64,000 nt of DNA from SPDF01 sp963699825 (lineage in GTDB: Bacteria; Gemmatimonadota; Gemmatimonadetes; Gemmatimonadales; GWC2-71-9), in contig CAVOVI010000010.1 in the NCBI GenBank assembly GCA_963699825.1, positions 1 through 64,000 on the forward strand, written 5' to 3'. Position 1 is the first letter of the stretch, and every line of letters starts with the position of its first letter. The notes beneath the pieces are model-generated. The model saw only the letters and a list, made by a program, of their open reading frames with translations, ran no database searches and was not told the origin of the DNA. A program made the translations under genes and the position numbers. Shown here piece after piece: positions 8,085-17,067 of the stretch.

Positions 8085-9022
8085 ACCATCGTCACCACCA
8101 CTTTCCCCCGCGCCTTCCCCGCCACCAGGTACCGGATCGCGTCGGCGGCCTCGCGCAGCGGGAAGCTCCGGTCGACAACGGGCCTGACCTTCCCAGCCTC
8201 GACCAATTCCTTCAGCACGCGAGGTCCTCGGCGCGATCTTCCGTGATCTGCATCCGAGGGTCTGGCCCACGGGGAGAGCAGTGCCGCGCCGATACTCCGC
8301 TGCATCCCGCCGAGCCAGCGCCCACCCGCCTCGCCGCCCACGACGACCAGCGTGCCCATGGAGGTGAGCGCCCGCCGCAGCCGCCGGAGCGGTCGGTTGC
8401 CGGCAATGTCGAGGATGACGTCGTACCGCCGGTTCCCGTCGTCGATCTGCTCGCGGGTATAGTCGATGACATGATCGGCGCCGAGGGAGCGCACGAAGTC
8501 GACCTTCGAGGTGCTGCACACGCCGGTCACCTCCGCGCCCCGTGCCTTGGCGATTTGCACCGCAAAGCTCCCCACGCCCCCCGATGCGCCGATGACCAGC
8601 ACCTGCTGCCCTGACGACACCTGCCCCTGGTCACGGACTGCCTGCAGGGCGGCGCGGCCCGAGATGGCCAGCCCAGCCGCCTGCTCGAACGTGAGGTTGC
8701 CCGGCTTCTTCTCCAGCTTCTTCGCCGGCGCGCTGGCATATTCGGCGTAGGTGCCCGCGATCTCGCCGAACACCTCGTCACCCTCCTGAAACCGCGTCAC
8801 CCGGTCCCGCACCGTGAGCGCCGGTTCGTCCGGCTCGGACAGCCCCTTGCCGAAGCTGATCCCCTCGGCGAACTCGAGGCAGTAGGCCAGCACCCGCGTC
8901 AGCAGGTACTCGGCGGTTTCCGACGGGTGACGCGCCACCCGGAGCGCCAGCGACTCGTACACGCCCCGGTCCACGTCGGCGAGCTCGATGTCGAAGTTGT
9001 AGATCGTTGCGCCGAGGGCCAC
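8072..9022 (-). CDS. Chimera: YaeQ N-terminus fused to quinone-oxidoreductase-like ADH
   Basis: Residues 1 to about 71 are a YaeQ N-terminus (ATIYNFDIELADVDRGVYE, RHPSETAEYLLTRVLAYCLEF, FGKGLS). From about residue 74 the protein is an MDR-superfamily zinc-independent alcohol dehydrogenase: VTRFQEGDEVFGE, the NAD(P)-binding GASGGVGSFAVQIAKARGA and DYTREQIDDG. It closes with KELVEAGKVRPVVDRSFPL and KARGKVVVTM. The first 70-80 residues of the ADH and the rest of YaeQ are absent. The junction near 8800 is in frame. Two compensating shifts lie near 8260 and 8224 (QITEDRAEDL is read out of frame). This could be a genomic deletion or an assembly join. Confidence 0.8.
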   Translation of the reverse strand: MALGATIYNFDIELADVDRGVYESLALRVARHPSETAEYLLTRVLAYCLEFAEGISFGKGLSEPDEPALTVRDRVTRFQEGDEVFGEIAGTYAEYASAPAKKLEKKPGNLTFEQAAGLAISGRAALQAVRDQGQVSSGQQVLVIGASGGVGSFAVQIAKARGAEVTGVCSTSKVDFVRSLGADHVIDYTREQIDDGNRRYDVILDIAGNRPLRRLRRALTSMGTLVVVGGEAGGRWLGGMQRSIGAALLSPWARPSDADHGRSRRGPRVLKELVEAGKVRPVVDRSFPLREAADAIRYLVAGKARGKVVVTMVSRG

Positions 9023-9025
9023 TGA

Positions 9026-9379
9026 TCAGCTTCCGACGACCACCGTGAACCCGCCGTTCGCCATCCGCTTGATGTCGAACGGCATTTCCATCGGGACGTC
9101 GGACTCGGCGAACTCTTTCATCACCTTCGCGTTGACCCGGTCCCGGTGGGCCCGGGACTTGAAGACGACGAACGCGACAATGACGGTCTCCCCTCGCTTC
9201 AGCTTCGCCATCTTGGGGAAGCCCTGGCCCCACGAACTCTTCAGGTCATCCCCGACGCACTCATAGTAGGAGAGTGCGCCGTGCTTCATCCACGTCTTCT
9301 TGCCCAGCCGTGCCATGGACACGTAGGCCTTGAGCTTTCGCTTTGGAATGGGGATCACATAGGCATCGACGTAGCGCAT
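9026..9379 (-). CDS. DUF1428 (YbaA-like) protein
   Basis: A 117-residue protein matching the DUF1428 family: RYVDAYVIPIPKRKLKAY at the start, WMKHGALSYYECVGDDL, FPKMAKLKRGETV, KSRAHRDRVNAKVM and a MPFDIKRMANGGFTVVV end. These proteins have a dimeric ferredoxin-like fold and no established reaction. I chose the ATG at 9379 because the family starts there. It ends 3 bases before the next start, so the two are likely co-transcribed. Frame intact. Confidence 0.85.
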   Translation of the reverse strand: MRYVDAYVIPIPKRKLKAYVSMARLGKKTWMKHGALSYYECVGDDLKSSWGQGFPKMAKLKRGETVIVAFVVFKSRAHRDRVNAKVMKEFAESDVPMEMPFDIKRMANGGFTVVVGS

Positions 9380-9415
9380 GCGAGTACCGTCTTCGTGAAG
9401 TGGATCGAGAAAGAT

Positions 9416-9440
9416 GGACCCCGGCGTTCGCCGGGGTGAT
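9416..9440 (+). repeat. R2 palindromic repeat
   Basis: TGGACCCCGGCGTTCGCCGG plus GGTGAT: an R2 palindrome in the gap between two minus-strand genes. Confidence 0.8.
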
Positions 9441-9465
9441 CGATCTTCGGACTCGCTTCCCCGCC

Positions 9466-9918
9466 TTACGTCATCATCCCTTTCGCCTTCATCCCCCGTG
9501 CGTACCACCACAATCCGAACGAGATCGCCACGATGATGACCGGGAAGATGACCGCCGAGGCGCCGCCGCCCATCGCCTCGATCCCTTCGGAGAGGAGGAA
9601 GTTGTGGATGAAGGTCAGGATCGCTCCGAAGAGTGACGCGAGGAGCACCGGCACTGCGGCGCCCTTCCTCAGGACCAGCAGCAGGCAGCCGACCACGCCG
9701 CCCCACACGCCGATGGCCCAGCAGGCCACGACCCAGGTGGGCAGGCTGTAGAAGAACTCCAGCTGCGCCGGCGTGAACGCCGACATGTACATCTCGTTCT
9801 GGAACTGCGTCATGACGTAGTCGAACGCGCCGATGGCGCTCCAGAGCAATCCGCCGATCCCGACTACCCAGAAATGCCAGGGCATTTTGCCCGGTGTGCC
9901 CGCCTGTGGTTCAGTCAT
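9466..9918 (-). CDS. Four-helix integral membrane protein of unknown function
   Basis: 150 residues with four hydrophobic segments (about 14-35, 61-82, 88-110 and 120-142) and a short hydrophilic head. The sequence HFWVVGIGGLLWSAIGAFDYVMTQ is reminiscent of small membrane proteins often annotated as sugar-transporter-like or hypothetical in proteobacteria, but I cannot assign a function. Frame intact. An R2 repeat separates it from the DUF1428 gene. Confidence 0.75.
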   Translation of the reverse strand: MTEPQAGTPGKMPWHFWVVGIGGLLWSAIGAFDYVMTQFQNEMYMSAFTPAQLEFFYSLPTWVVACWAIGVWGGVVGCLLLVLRKGAAVPVLLASLFGAILTFIHNFLLSEGIEAMGGGASAVIFPVIIVAISFGLWWYARGMKAKGMMT

Positions 9919-10025
9919 GATTGCTCCTCGCGTTGGGGTTCTGAAGCCCTAACATATCCGCCGGGGAGAAGAATGCTATGAGGGCGAGGTGGGGGGCAGT
10001 CATGCAGGGAGGCAGTCAACCGCTG

Positions 10026-10189
10026 GCGTCGCTTCAGCGACATCAGCCGAGCCGCGGCTTCAGCCGCGACTCCAGGGGCAATGGACCCCCGCTTTCGCGG
10101 GGGTGACGATCGAATCTGTGCGGCTCTACGCAGGAAGTTGTAGCCGAATTCGTGCGGACTGGACCCCCGCTTTCGCGGGGGTGACGATC
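10026..10189 (+). repeat. Repeat array in the 9919-10231 gap (R3, R2, R2)
   Basis: R3 (10026-10072) and two R2 copies (10082-10110 and 10160-10189) fill most of this 313-base gene-free stretch. I see no gene or structured RNA in the rest of the gap. Confidence 0.8.
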
Positions 10190-10197
10190 TTCGACCC

Positions 10198-10232
10198 GCT
10201 TCCCCGCTTCCCCGCTTCCCCGCTTCCCCGCC
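10198..10232 (+). repeat. Short tandem repeat, CTTCCCCG units
   Basis: Four consecutive 8-base units of CTTCCCCG directly abut the M1 peptidase stop. Similar runs appear at 42183-42222 and, as GGGGCAGC units, at 12613-12635 and 34822-34855. Confidence 0.8.
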
Positions 10233-12659
10233 TACTTCTCTTCCAGCGCCTCCCGAATCGCGTCATCCACCGTCACCCGCTTCTCGACCTTCAGCCGCTG
10301 CGTCAGGGTGACCTTGCCGGCCGGTCCGCCGACTCGCGCGAGGGTCTGCACGGCGCTCACCGCGAAGAGCGGGTCCGGGTCGTCGAGATACTTGGTGGCG
10401 GTGGTGATGGCAGGCGCCTTGTCGCTGCGGCCCGCGAGGTAGCGCAGCCCCGCCTGACGCAGGTTCCTCGGGTTCGACGGGTCGGTCAGCGCGATCAGCG
10501 CCGTGACCACTCAGGTGTCGGGCTGATTCCTGATCCTGGCGGCGGCTGACTGGCGGATGCCGAGCGGCTGGCCCGGTGCGGTCAGGCTCACGAGCAGTGC
10601 ACGGATCTGCGGGTCGCCCGGGTCGAGCACGCTGATGGCCGTCTGCCGCACTGCGGAGTTGGGATCGGTCAGCAGCATGTCGCGCGCGGTCGGCCGCACG
10701 GCCACGGAGTCGAAGCTGGCCCACGCCTCGATGGCGCCGGCGCGCACGCCGCTCGCAGGATCTCTCAACGCGGACTTGACCAGCGGAACGTCCGCCGGGT
10801 CCTTCCGGTCGGCCAGCTGCGCCAGCGCGATCTCGCGGAGCGCGGATTCCCGTTCGTTCAACACGATGAACCGCCGCGCACTGTCGGCCACCGGGGTGGT
10901 GTTGCCCGCCAGCGCCCGCAGCGCCCAGTTCCGTGCCCCATACTCAAGGTCGTGCTTGGCCATCGCCGCCAACTCGGCCGGTGTCTGGTCGGTGGCCACC
11001 GTGCCGAGGAGCCAGGCCCCCTCGTCGAACCGGAACGACAGCGGCTCCCGGGAGACCGGAAGGGTGAAGGTCTCCGTCTGCTTCGTCACCATGATCTCCT
11101 TCCGCAGCACGGAGTCGGGGGTGATGAGCCGGATGGTGACCGGGAAGCGGAAGAGGGGATGGGTGGAGTCGATCTTCTGGGTCTGGGTGACGGTGACGTG
11201 CAGCTGTTTCGCCGCGGCATCCCAGTGCCGCGTGACCTGCACCTTGGGATACCCGATCCCATAGACCCACTGGTCGAAGAACCAGTCGAGGTCGCGGTTG
11301 GCGGTCTTCTCGAACGCCACCGCGAAGTTCTCGGTGCGCACCGGTCTGTAGGCGTTGTCCACCAGGAAGCGCTGCATCCCCGCCCAGAAGAGCGAGTCGC
11401 CCAGCAATCGGCGGAGCTGATGCGCCACCTGCGCACCCTTGGGGTAGATGTGCCCGCTGAAGAAGAGCTGGATCGGGTCGGCCAGCGTGTCGCCCCAGAC
11501 CAGTGGGCGTTCCTGCCTCAGATCGGCGCCCATCGCCTGCTGCTGCTGGTTGTACCACGACCGCTGGCCGGCGGCCCATCCTCGGCTCTTCTCGTTCTGG
11601 ACCGACTCCATGTAGGTGGTCAGCCCCTCGTTCAGCCAGGCGTGCGACCAGGTGGCCGTGGTGGTGTAGTCGCCGAACCACTGGTGGGCCAGTTCGTGCG
11701 CCGCCAGTCCGCGCCCGCTGCTCTCGGGTGCTCCGTCGGCCCCGTGCAGCACCAGGTCGGTCTGCGTCGTGGCCGAGACGTTCTCCATCCCGCCGTAGGT
11801 GAAGTCGGGAATGACCGACTGGCTGTACTTCGGCCAGGGGTAGTTCACGCCGAGCACCTGGGAGTAGATCTCGATCATCGAGGGCGTTTCGCCGAAGGTG
11901 CGCCAGCCGGCGGGCACCGTGTCCGGCGCCACCCAGTAGTCCACCGGGCGACCACGCCACTCGTCCCGCAGCACCGTGAACGGCCCGATGACGACCGAGT
12001 AGAGATAGGTGGAGGCGGGCTGCTCCTGCACCCAGTGCCAGACCTGCTTGCCCCCCGCCGCCGGGGTCACGCCCTTGAGCGTGCCGTTGGAGAGCACCGA
12101 CATCCCGGAGTCGGCGGTGACCAGGAATTCCCAGGTCGCCTTGTCGTTGGGGAAGTCGTAGGTCGGCACCCAGCTTCGGGTCTCGATCGCCTCACCCTGG
12201 GTCCAGACCACGTGGCTCCGCGGCACGAAGTAGAGCCCGCGCTCGGGGACGCCGGTGTAGGTCACGGTGAACTCGACCGCGTCGCCGGGGTTCATGCGCC
12301 TGGGGAGCTTGACGGTCACGTGGGTGGAGTCGGCCTGAAACCGGAGCTTGCGGCCTGTCGCGTCCGTGGCACCGGTGATGGTCAGGTGGTCCGCGTCCAG
12401 CCGCACCGTGTCGGTGACGGTGGTGAGCCTGACGGTGGTCGTCACCGTGCCCTTGATGGCCAGCCGCGACCAGTCCACGCTCGAGCGCGATGCGCTGGTG
12501 GACGAGGTCGAACCGCGGCGGCCGCTCCGGCCACTGGACCGGCGGGGTGTAGGCGCCGATGGACTGGGCCGCGGCCATCGCCGGAGTCAGGACAACTGCG
12601 GTGATCAGGGCGAGGCAGCGGGGCAGCGGGGCAGCAAGGCGGCGGAGGGAGGACAGCAT
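10232..12659 (-). CDS. Secreted M1-family aminopeptidase with C-terminal HEAT-like repeats
   Basis: Signal peptide (residues 1-31, ending AAAQS), then the M1 N-domain. The GGMEN exopeptidase motif is present, with the zinc site HELAHQW and the downstream glutamate in WLNEGLTTYME (HEXXH-X18-E). The last 250 residues are HEAT-like helices (RDPASGVRAGAIEAWASF and similar). About 810 residues. Shifts: one net +1 near 12477 (IALSVDW restores the family sequence), and near 10510-10525 an in-frame TGA bounded by apparently compensating +1 and -1 errors, after which the HEAT region continues. It probably trims peptides outside the cytoplasm. Confidence 0.88.
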
Positions 12660-12690
12660 GAACGCACTCTCGGATGGGTGGTGGCGTGCT

Positions 12691-12722
12691 GTGACAAGTT
12701 CGCGAATAGTGCTACCTTGTCA
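12691..12722 (+). promoter_or_regulatory. Candidate promoter/operator for the ClC gene
   Basis: GTGACA (12691-12696) and TACCTT (12713-12718) are 16 bases apart. A perfect inverted repeat TGACAAG (12692-12698) / CTTGTCA (12716-12722) lies over both boxes, as an operator would. The region is the divergent gap between the M1 peptidase and the channel gene. Confidence 0.45.
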
Positions 12723-12754
12723 GACGAATTCGCAACCGGAAAGATTCCCCTGAA

Positions 12755-14619
12755 GTGAAACCCGTCGACATCCTCCGCACCCTCCGTTGGCAGCTCCGTC
12801 GGCTGGCGGCGCAGGCGCGCCAAACGACCTACGGCCCGGTCAACGTCGCCCAGGGCGTCTGGGACGACGTCGTGGACTGGTTCAACGGCCTCGCGCTGAG
12901 CGAGAACTCCATCCTCCTCGGCTTCGCCGTCGTGATCGGTCTCGCCGCGGCGTTCGGCGTCATCGGGTTCTACAAGCTGATCGACCTGGCCCACGAGATC
13001 TTCTTCAGCTGGCCGGAGACCTACCTCCCGGAACTGGGCCAGCTGGCCTATCGGCCGATCCTGACCGGCGTCGGGGCGGTGGCCGCCTGGTGGGTGATGC
13101 GACGATTCGCGCCGGGACAGAAGGGGCTGACGATCCCCGACGTCCAGCTCGCGGTGGTGCGGCGGCAGGGGGTCATCCCCAGCCGCGCGGTGATGGTGCG
13201 GACGGCGGCGAGCGCCATCACCATCGGCAGCGGCGGGTCGGCGGGCGCCGAGGGCCCGATCGCCGTGTTCGGCGCCGCGGTCGGCTCCCGGTTGGGACGC
13301 TCGTTCCGCTTCTCGGGCAATCGCACCATCATCCTCGTCGGCGCAGGAGCCGCGGCCGGCATCTCCGCGGCGTTCAACGCGCCGCTGGCCGGTGCCTTCT
13401 TCGCGCTCGAGGAAATCCTCGGGTCGTTCAGCATCGCCGCCTTTGCCCCCGTCGTCGTCAGCAGCGTCGTGGCCGCGGTGGTCTCCCGCTCGGTGTTCGG
13501 CAACCACCCCGTCTTCCCGGTGCCCTTCGAGCAGGGCTACGGCCTGACGCGCGAGGTCCTCCTCTTCTATCCCCTGCTCGGGCTCCTGGCCGGCCTCGCC
13601 TCGGTGGCCTTCGTCCGTTTCTACTTCGGGGTGGACAGCTGGGCGGAGCGGTTTCGCAAGCGGATGCCGGTCCTGCTCGCCCTCGCGGGCGGCGCCGCCG
13701 TCGGCGGGCTCGCCTTCTTCTCCAGCGGCCTGCTCGTCGGGTTCGGTCACCTGGCCATCCCGCTCGATCGCTTCGACGACCTGGCCTGGTACCTGCTCAT
13801 TGCCCTGGCGGGGATGAAGATCATCGCCACCTCCATCACCCTGAACACCGGCGGCTCCGGCGGGCTCTTCACACCCTCGCTCTACGTCGGGGCGACCGGC
13901 GGCGCGGCCTTCGGCGCGGTGCTGATCGTCCTCTTTCCCGGAGCAGAACCTGTCGGTCGAGCCCTATGCGCTGGTGGGCATGGGGGCGGTGGTCGCGGCG
14001 GCGCTCGACGCGCCGATGACGGGGATCCTGATGGTCTGGGAGATGACCGACAATTCGGCCATCATGTTGCCACTGATGCTGGCGGTGGTGGTGAGCCACT
14101 TCGTGGCGCGGCGGCTGGAGGGCGACTCGCTCTACAGCGGATGGCTGCGGCGGCAGGGCGAACACATCGTGCACGGGACCGACCGCGACGTGCTCGCAAA
14201 CCTGCGCGTGGCGGAGGCGTACCACCGGAAGCCGATCGTCATCCAGGAACGCACCCTCGCGACGCAGTTCCTGACCCACCTCGGCGCGGGGACCCAGGAC
14301 GTCTTTCCGGTGGTGACGGAGTACGGGGAGTTGAGCGGCGTGCTGACCGTCGCCGACCTGGCCCGCATCGCGAACGAGCCGCGGGAACTCCACCAGCTCC
14401 TGGTCGCGGCGGAGGTGGCCCAGGCGACCGAGTCGCTGGCACCGGAGGACTCGCTGCTCGAGGCGACACGGAGGATGGGGGCGCGCGGCGCTTCCGCGCT
14501 GCCGGTGGTGGACCCGGAATCCGGGCGGCTGGTCGGCCTCCTGCGCCGCAGCGACGTGCTGAGTCTGTACGGGAGGATTCTGGCCGGGGCACCGGAGGCG
14601 GGCGGGGGCAGGGGGGTGA
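12755..14619 (+). CDS. ClC-family chloride channel/antiporter with CBS pair
   Basis: Inner-membrane ClC protein. It has the selectivity-filter motifs GSGGSAGAEGPI (near residue 150) and GAGAAAGISAAFNAPLAGAFFALEE, then the late GGSGGLFTPSLYVGA block. Two CBS domains follow (DVFPVVTEYGELSGVLTVADL, and GASALPVVDPESGRLVGLL). The GAEGP glutamate is the gating/proton-coupling residue of ClC exchangers. A net +1 shift near 13941 splits the membrane and CBS parts. The 3' end is uncertain: a further +1 in the G-run at 14604-14616 would give the TGA at 14617-14619, fitting the window-wide +1 bias. GTG start. Confidence 0.85.
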
Positions 14620-14736
14620 CCCGAGCGACGCCGCGGAGGGGGCCGGCGCCGAACTGGAACGGTGTGGCCTCAAGTGTGTATCTTCAGGAACGCGGCGCTC
14701 AGCTGCGTTTCGTCTATCGAGGATCCACCCTAACTC

Positions 14737-17067
14737 ATGGGGGGGGACGGCGTGAGCCTCGATCTGATCCACCTCCTGATGATCCTGCTGGCGGCCTGGG
14801 GCGGCGGGCTCCTCGCCGTCCGCCTCGGCTTTCCCGCGATCCTGGGCGAGCTCGCCGCCGGCGTCGTGTTCGGTCCGGCGCTGCTCGGCTGGCTGGAGCC
14901 GAACGCGTCGGTCAAGGTGCTCGCCGACCTCGGCGTGTACCTCCTCATGCTGTACATCGGGATGGAGATCCAGCCCCGCACCCTGTTCTCGGCGTCGCGG
15001 GCCGGGATGCTCGCGGCCCTCGGCGGCTTCGTGGTGCCGTTCGGCGCCGGCGTCGGGCTCATGCTCGCGCTCGGCTACTCCACCCCGGCCGCCCTCTTCA
15101 TGGGCATGGCGATGGGCGTCACCTCCCTCGCCACCAAGTCCCGGATCCTCATCGACCTGAATCTGCTGGGCACCCGCATCGCCAGCGTCCTGCTGGTGGG
15201 CGCCGTCTTCGCCGACACCCTCGCGCTCATGACGTTCGCCGCGATCCTCGCACTCTCCTCGCAGGAGTTGGGTGGCGGGGCCTGGACGGGCGTGACCTTC
15301 ACCGTCGTCAAGACGGTCGTGTTCTTCGCCGTCGCCGGCTTCATCGGCATGCGCGTCTTCCCCTGGATCGGCCGGTTGCTGGCCAGGTGGGAGCTGGGGA
15401 AGCGCACCAGCAACTTCACGATGGTCCTGATCGTCGCGCTCATGTTCGGGGAGCTGGCCGAACTCACCGGCCTCCACGCGATCCTCGGCGCCTTCATCGC
15501 CGGCCTCTTCCTCAAAGAGGGCATCCTCCAGCGGAAGTGGTCGTACGAGATCACCGACGTCGTGCACGATCTGTCGATCGGGTTTCTGGCGCCGGTCTTC
15601 TTCGTGTCGGCCGGCTTCCACATTTCGCTCACCGCGGTGGCCGCCAACTGGGAACTCCTGGCCCTCGTCGTCGTGCTGGCCACCGTCGGCAAGATCATCG
15701 GCACGACGCTCTTCTACCTCCCGAGCGGGCACGGGTGGCGGGAAGGGCTGACCGTCGGCGCGGGGATGAACGGGCGTGGCGCGGTCGAGGTGATCGTGGC
15801 CGAGATCGGGCTGGCGATGGGGCTGATTTCCCAGGAGGTGTTCTCGATCCTGGTCGTGATGGCGTTCCTCACGACGCTGTCGGTGCCGTTCATGCTGACC
15901 TGGCTGGTCCGGTGGCTCCGTGGGCGAAACGAACTGGTGCCGGCCGCGACCGGTCGCCGCGGCGTGATCATCACCCCGGTGACCGGCGTCGGTCTCAAGC
16001 TGGCGGCCATCGTCGGCGACGGCGGCGAGGTGGTCACCTTCGTGGACCGCCTCCCGGCCAACTGTCGCGATGCCGAGCGAAACGGATTCCGAGCCGTGGA
16101 GGGGGACGTGCTCGACCAGGGCACCCTGGCCGACGCGGGGGCCGCGAACGCCCGGATGATCATCTCGCTCCTGGGTGACGAGCCGGTCTCCGTTGCGCTG
16201 GCGCGGTACGCCCTGGTGGAGTTTGGTGTGCCGGAGTCCTACCTGCTGGGGGCGCCGCGCAAGGAGTCGGCGACCGAGTCCGAGGTGCAGCGGCTCGGGC
16301 TCCGTCGGCTGCTGCTCACGATCGACGAGTTGCGGCGTGTGCAATTCCGCAGCGACCTCGACCGCTACGAGATGAGCGAGGAGGTGGCGCCGGACCTGAT
16401 GACAGGAGAGGAGGCGTCGCTCGTCTTTGCCCCGGACGGCGAGGCGATCCCGTTGGGGTTTCGCCAGGATGGTCTGACCCAGCCGCTCTTCCGCGGCGCG
16501 ACGCTGCACCCCGGCGCCACCGTCTGGGTGTTGAAACGCCAGGCACGGGCGGAACTCGAGGAGCCCCGGGCCCGCGCGCTCGAACTCCTCCGGGGGGCAG
16601 AGGTGGTGGAGCTCGGCCGGCCAGCGGATGCCGATGCGGTGGTCCGGGCGCTGGCAGCCCGGCTCGCCGTCTCCACAGCGCGATCCGAGCCGGAGCTCTA
16701 CACGCTCCTCCGGGAGCGGGAACAGACGATGACGACCGTCGTGGGACCGGGCATCGCGGTGCCGCATGTGCTGGTGCCGGGGCTCGCTGAGCCCGTCGTG
16801 GTCGTGGCTCGCTGCCGGGAGGGGATTGTCTTCGCGGAAGGCCACCCACCGACCCACGCGTTCTTCGCGATTGCCAGCGACCCGCAGCGACGGAAGCCCT
16901 ATCTCTACCTGCTCTGGGCGATCACATCCGTCGCGTCGCGGGACGGCTTTCTCCAGCGCTGGATCGCGGCGGAGGACGAGGCCCGCCTGTCGCTGGCACT
17001 GCGCGAGCTTACTGCCGAGGTGGGGGGAGGGCGGGACGTGCCGAAGGACAGCGGAGCGGCGGGGTGA
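14737..17067 (+). CDS. CPA2 cation/proton antiporter fused to TrkA-N/RCK and PTS EIIA domains
   Basis: A 776-residue, unbroken three-module protein. Residues 1-395 form a CPA2 (KefB/NapA-like) antiporter with about 12 helices and conserved LHAILGAFIAGLFLKEG and GMNGRGAVEVIVAEIGLAMG. Residues about 410-640 hold a RCK/TrkA-N nucleotide-binding domain (VVTFVDRLPANC, EGDVLDQGTL, MIISLLGDE) and a TrkA-C-like part. Residues about 645-760 match a PTS EIIA type-2 domain with the phosphorylatable histidine motif GIAVPHV (His677). EIIA could couple ion exchange to PTS phosphorylation state. A GTG at 14752 is an alternative start. Confidence 0.85.
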   Translation: MGGDGVSLDLIHLLMILLAAWGGGLLAVRLGFPAILGELAAGVVFGPALLGWLEPNASVKVLADLGVYLLMLYIGMEIQPRTLFSASRAGMLAALGGFVVPFGAGVGLMLALGYSTPAALFMGMAMGVTSLATKSRILIDLNLLGTRIASVLLVGAVFADTLALMTFAAILALSSQELGGGAWTGVTFTVVKTVVFFAVAGFIGMRVFPWIGRLLARWELGKRTSNFTMVLIVALMFGELAELTGLHAILGAFIAGLFLKEGILQRKWSYEITDVVHDLSIGFLAPVFFVSAGFHISLTAVAANWELLALVVVLATVGKIIGTTLFYLPSGHGWREGLTVGAGMNGRGAVEVIVAEIGLAMGLISQEVFSILVVMAFLTTLSVPFMLTWLVRWLRGRNELVPAATGRRGVIITPVTGVGLKLAAIVGDGGEVVTFVDRLPANCRDAERNGFRAVEGDVLDQGTLADAGAANARMIISLLGDEPVSVALARYALVEFGVPESYLLGAPRKESATESEVQRLGLRRLLLTIDELRRVQFRSDLDRYEMSEEVAPDLMTGEEASLVFAPDGEAIPLGFRQDGLTQPLFRGATLHPGATVWVLKRQARAELEEPRARALELLRGAEVVELGRPADADAVVRALAARLAVSTARSEPELYTLLREREQTMTTVVGPGIAVPHVLVPGLAEPVVVVARCREGIVFAEGHPPTHAFFAIASDPQRRKPYLYLLWAITSVASRDGFLQRWIAAEDEARLSLALRELTAEVGGGRDVPKDSGAAG

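Noticed and set aside
10952..12604. Long open frame opposite the M1 peptidase
   Set aside because: It is the antisense shadow of a GC-rich gene; composition is Arg/Gly/His-rich with no family motif, and the opposite strand encodes clear M1 zinc motifs.
12691..12754. Antisense or small RNA gene in the M1/ClC divergent gap
   Set aside because: Only promoter-like boxes and a dyad are visible; no terminator or conserved structure supports a transcript.
14239..16857. 872-codon antisense open frame across the antiporter fusion
   Set aside because: Low-complexity His/Asp/Arg/Gly translation typical of GC-skewed antisense frames; the plus strand is a coherent membrane protein.
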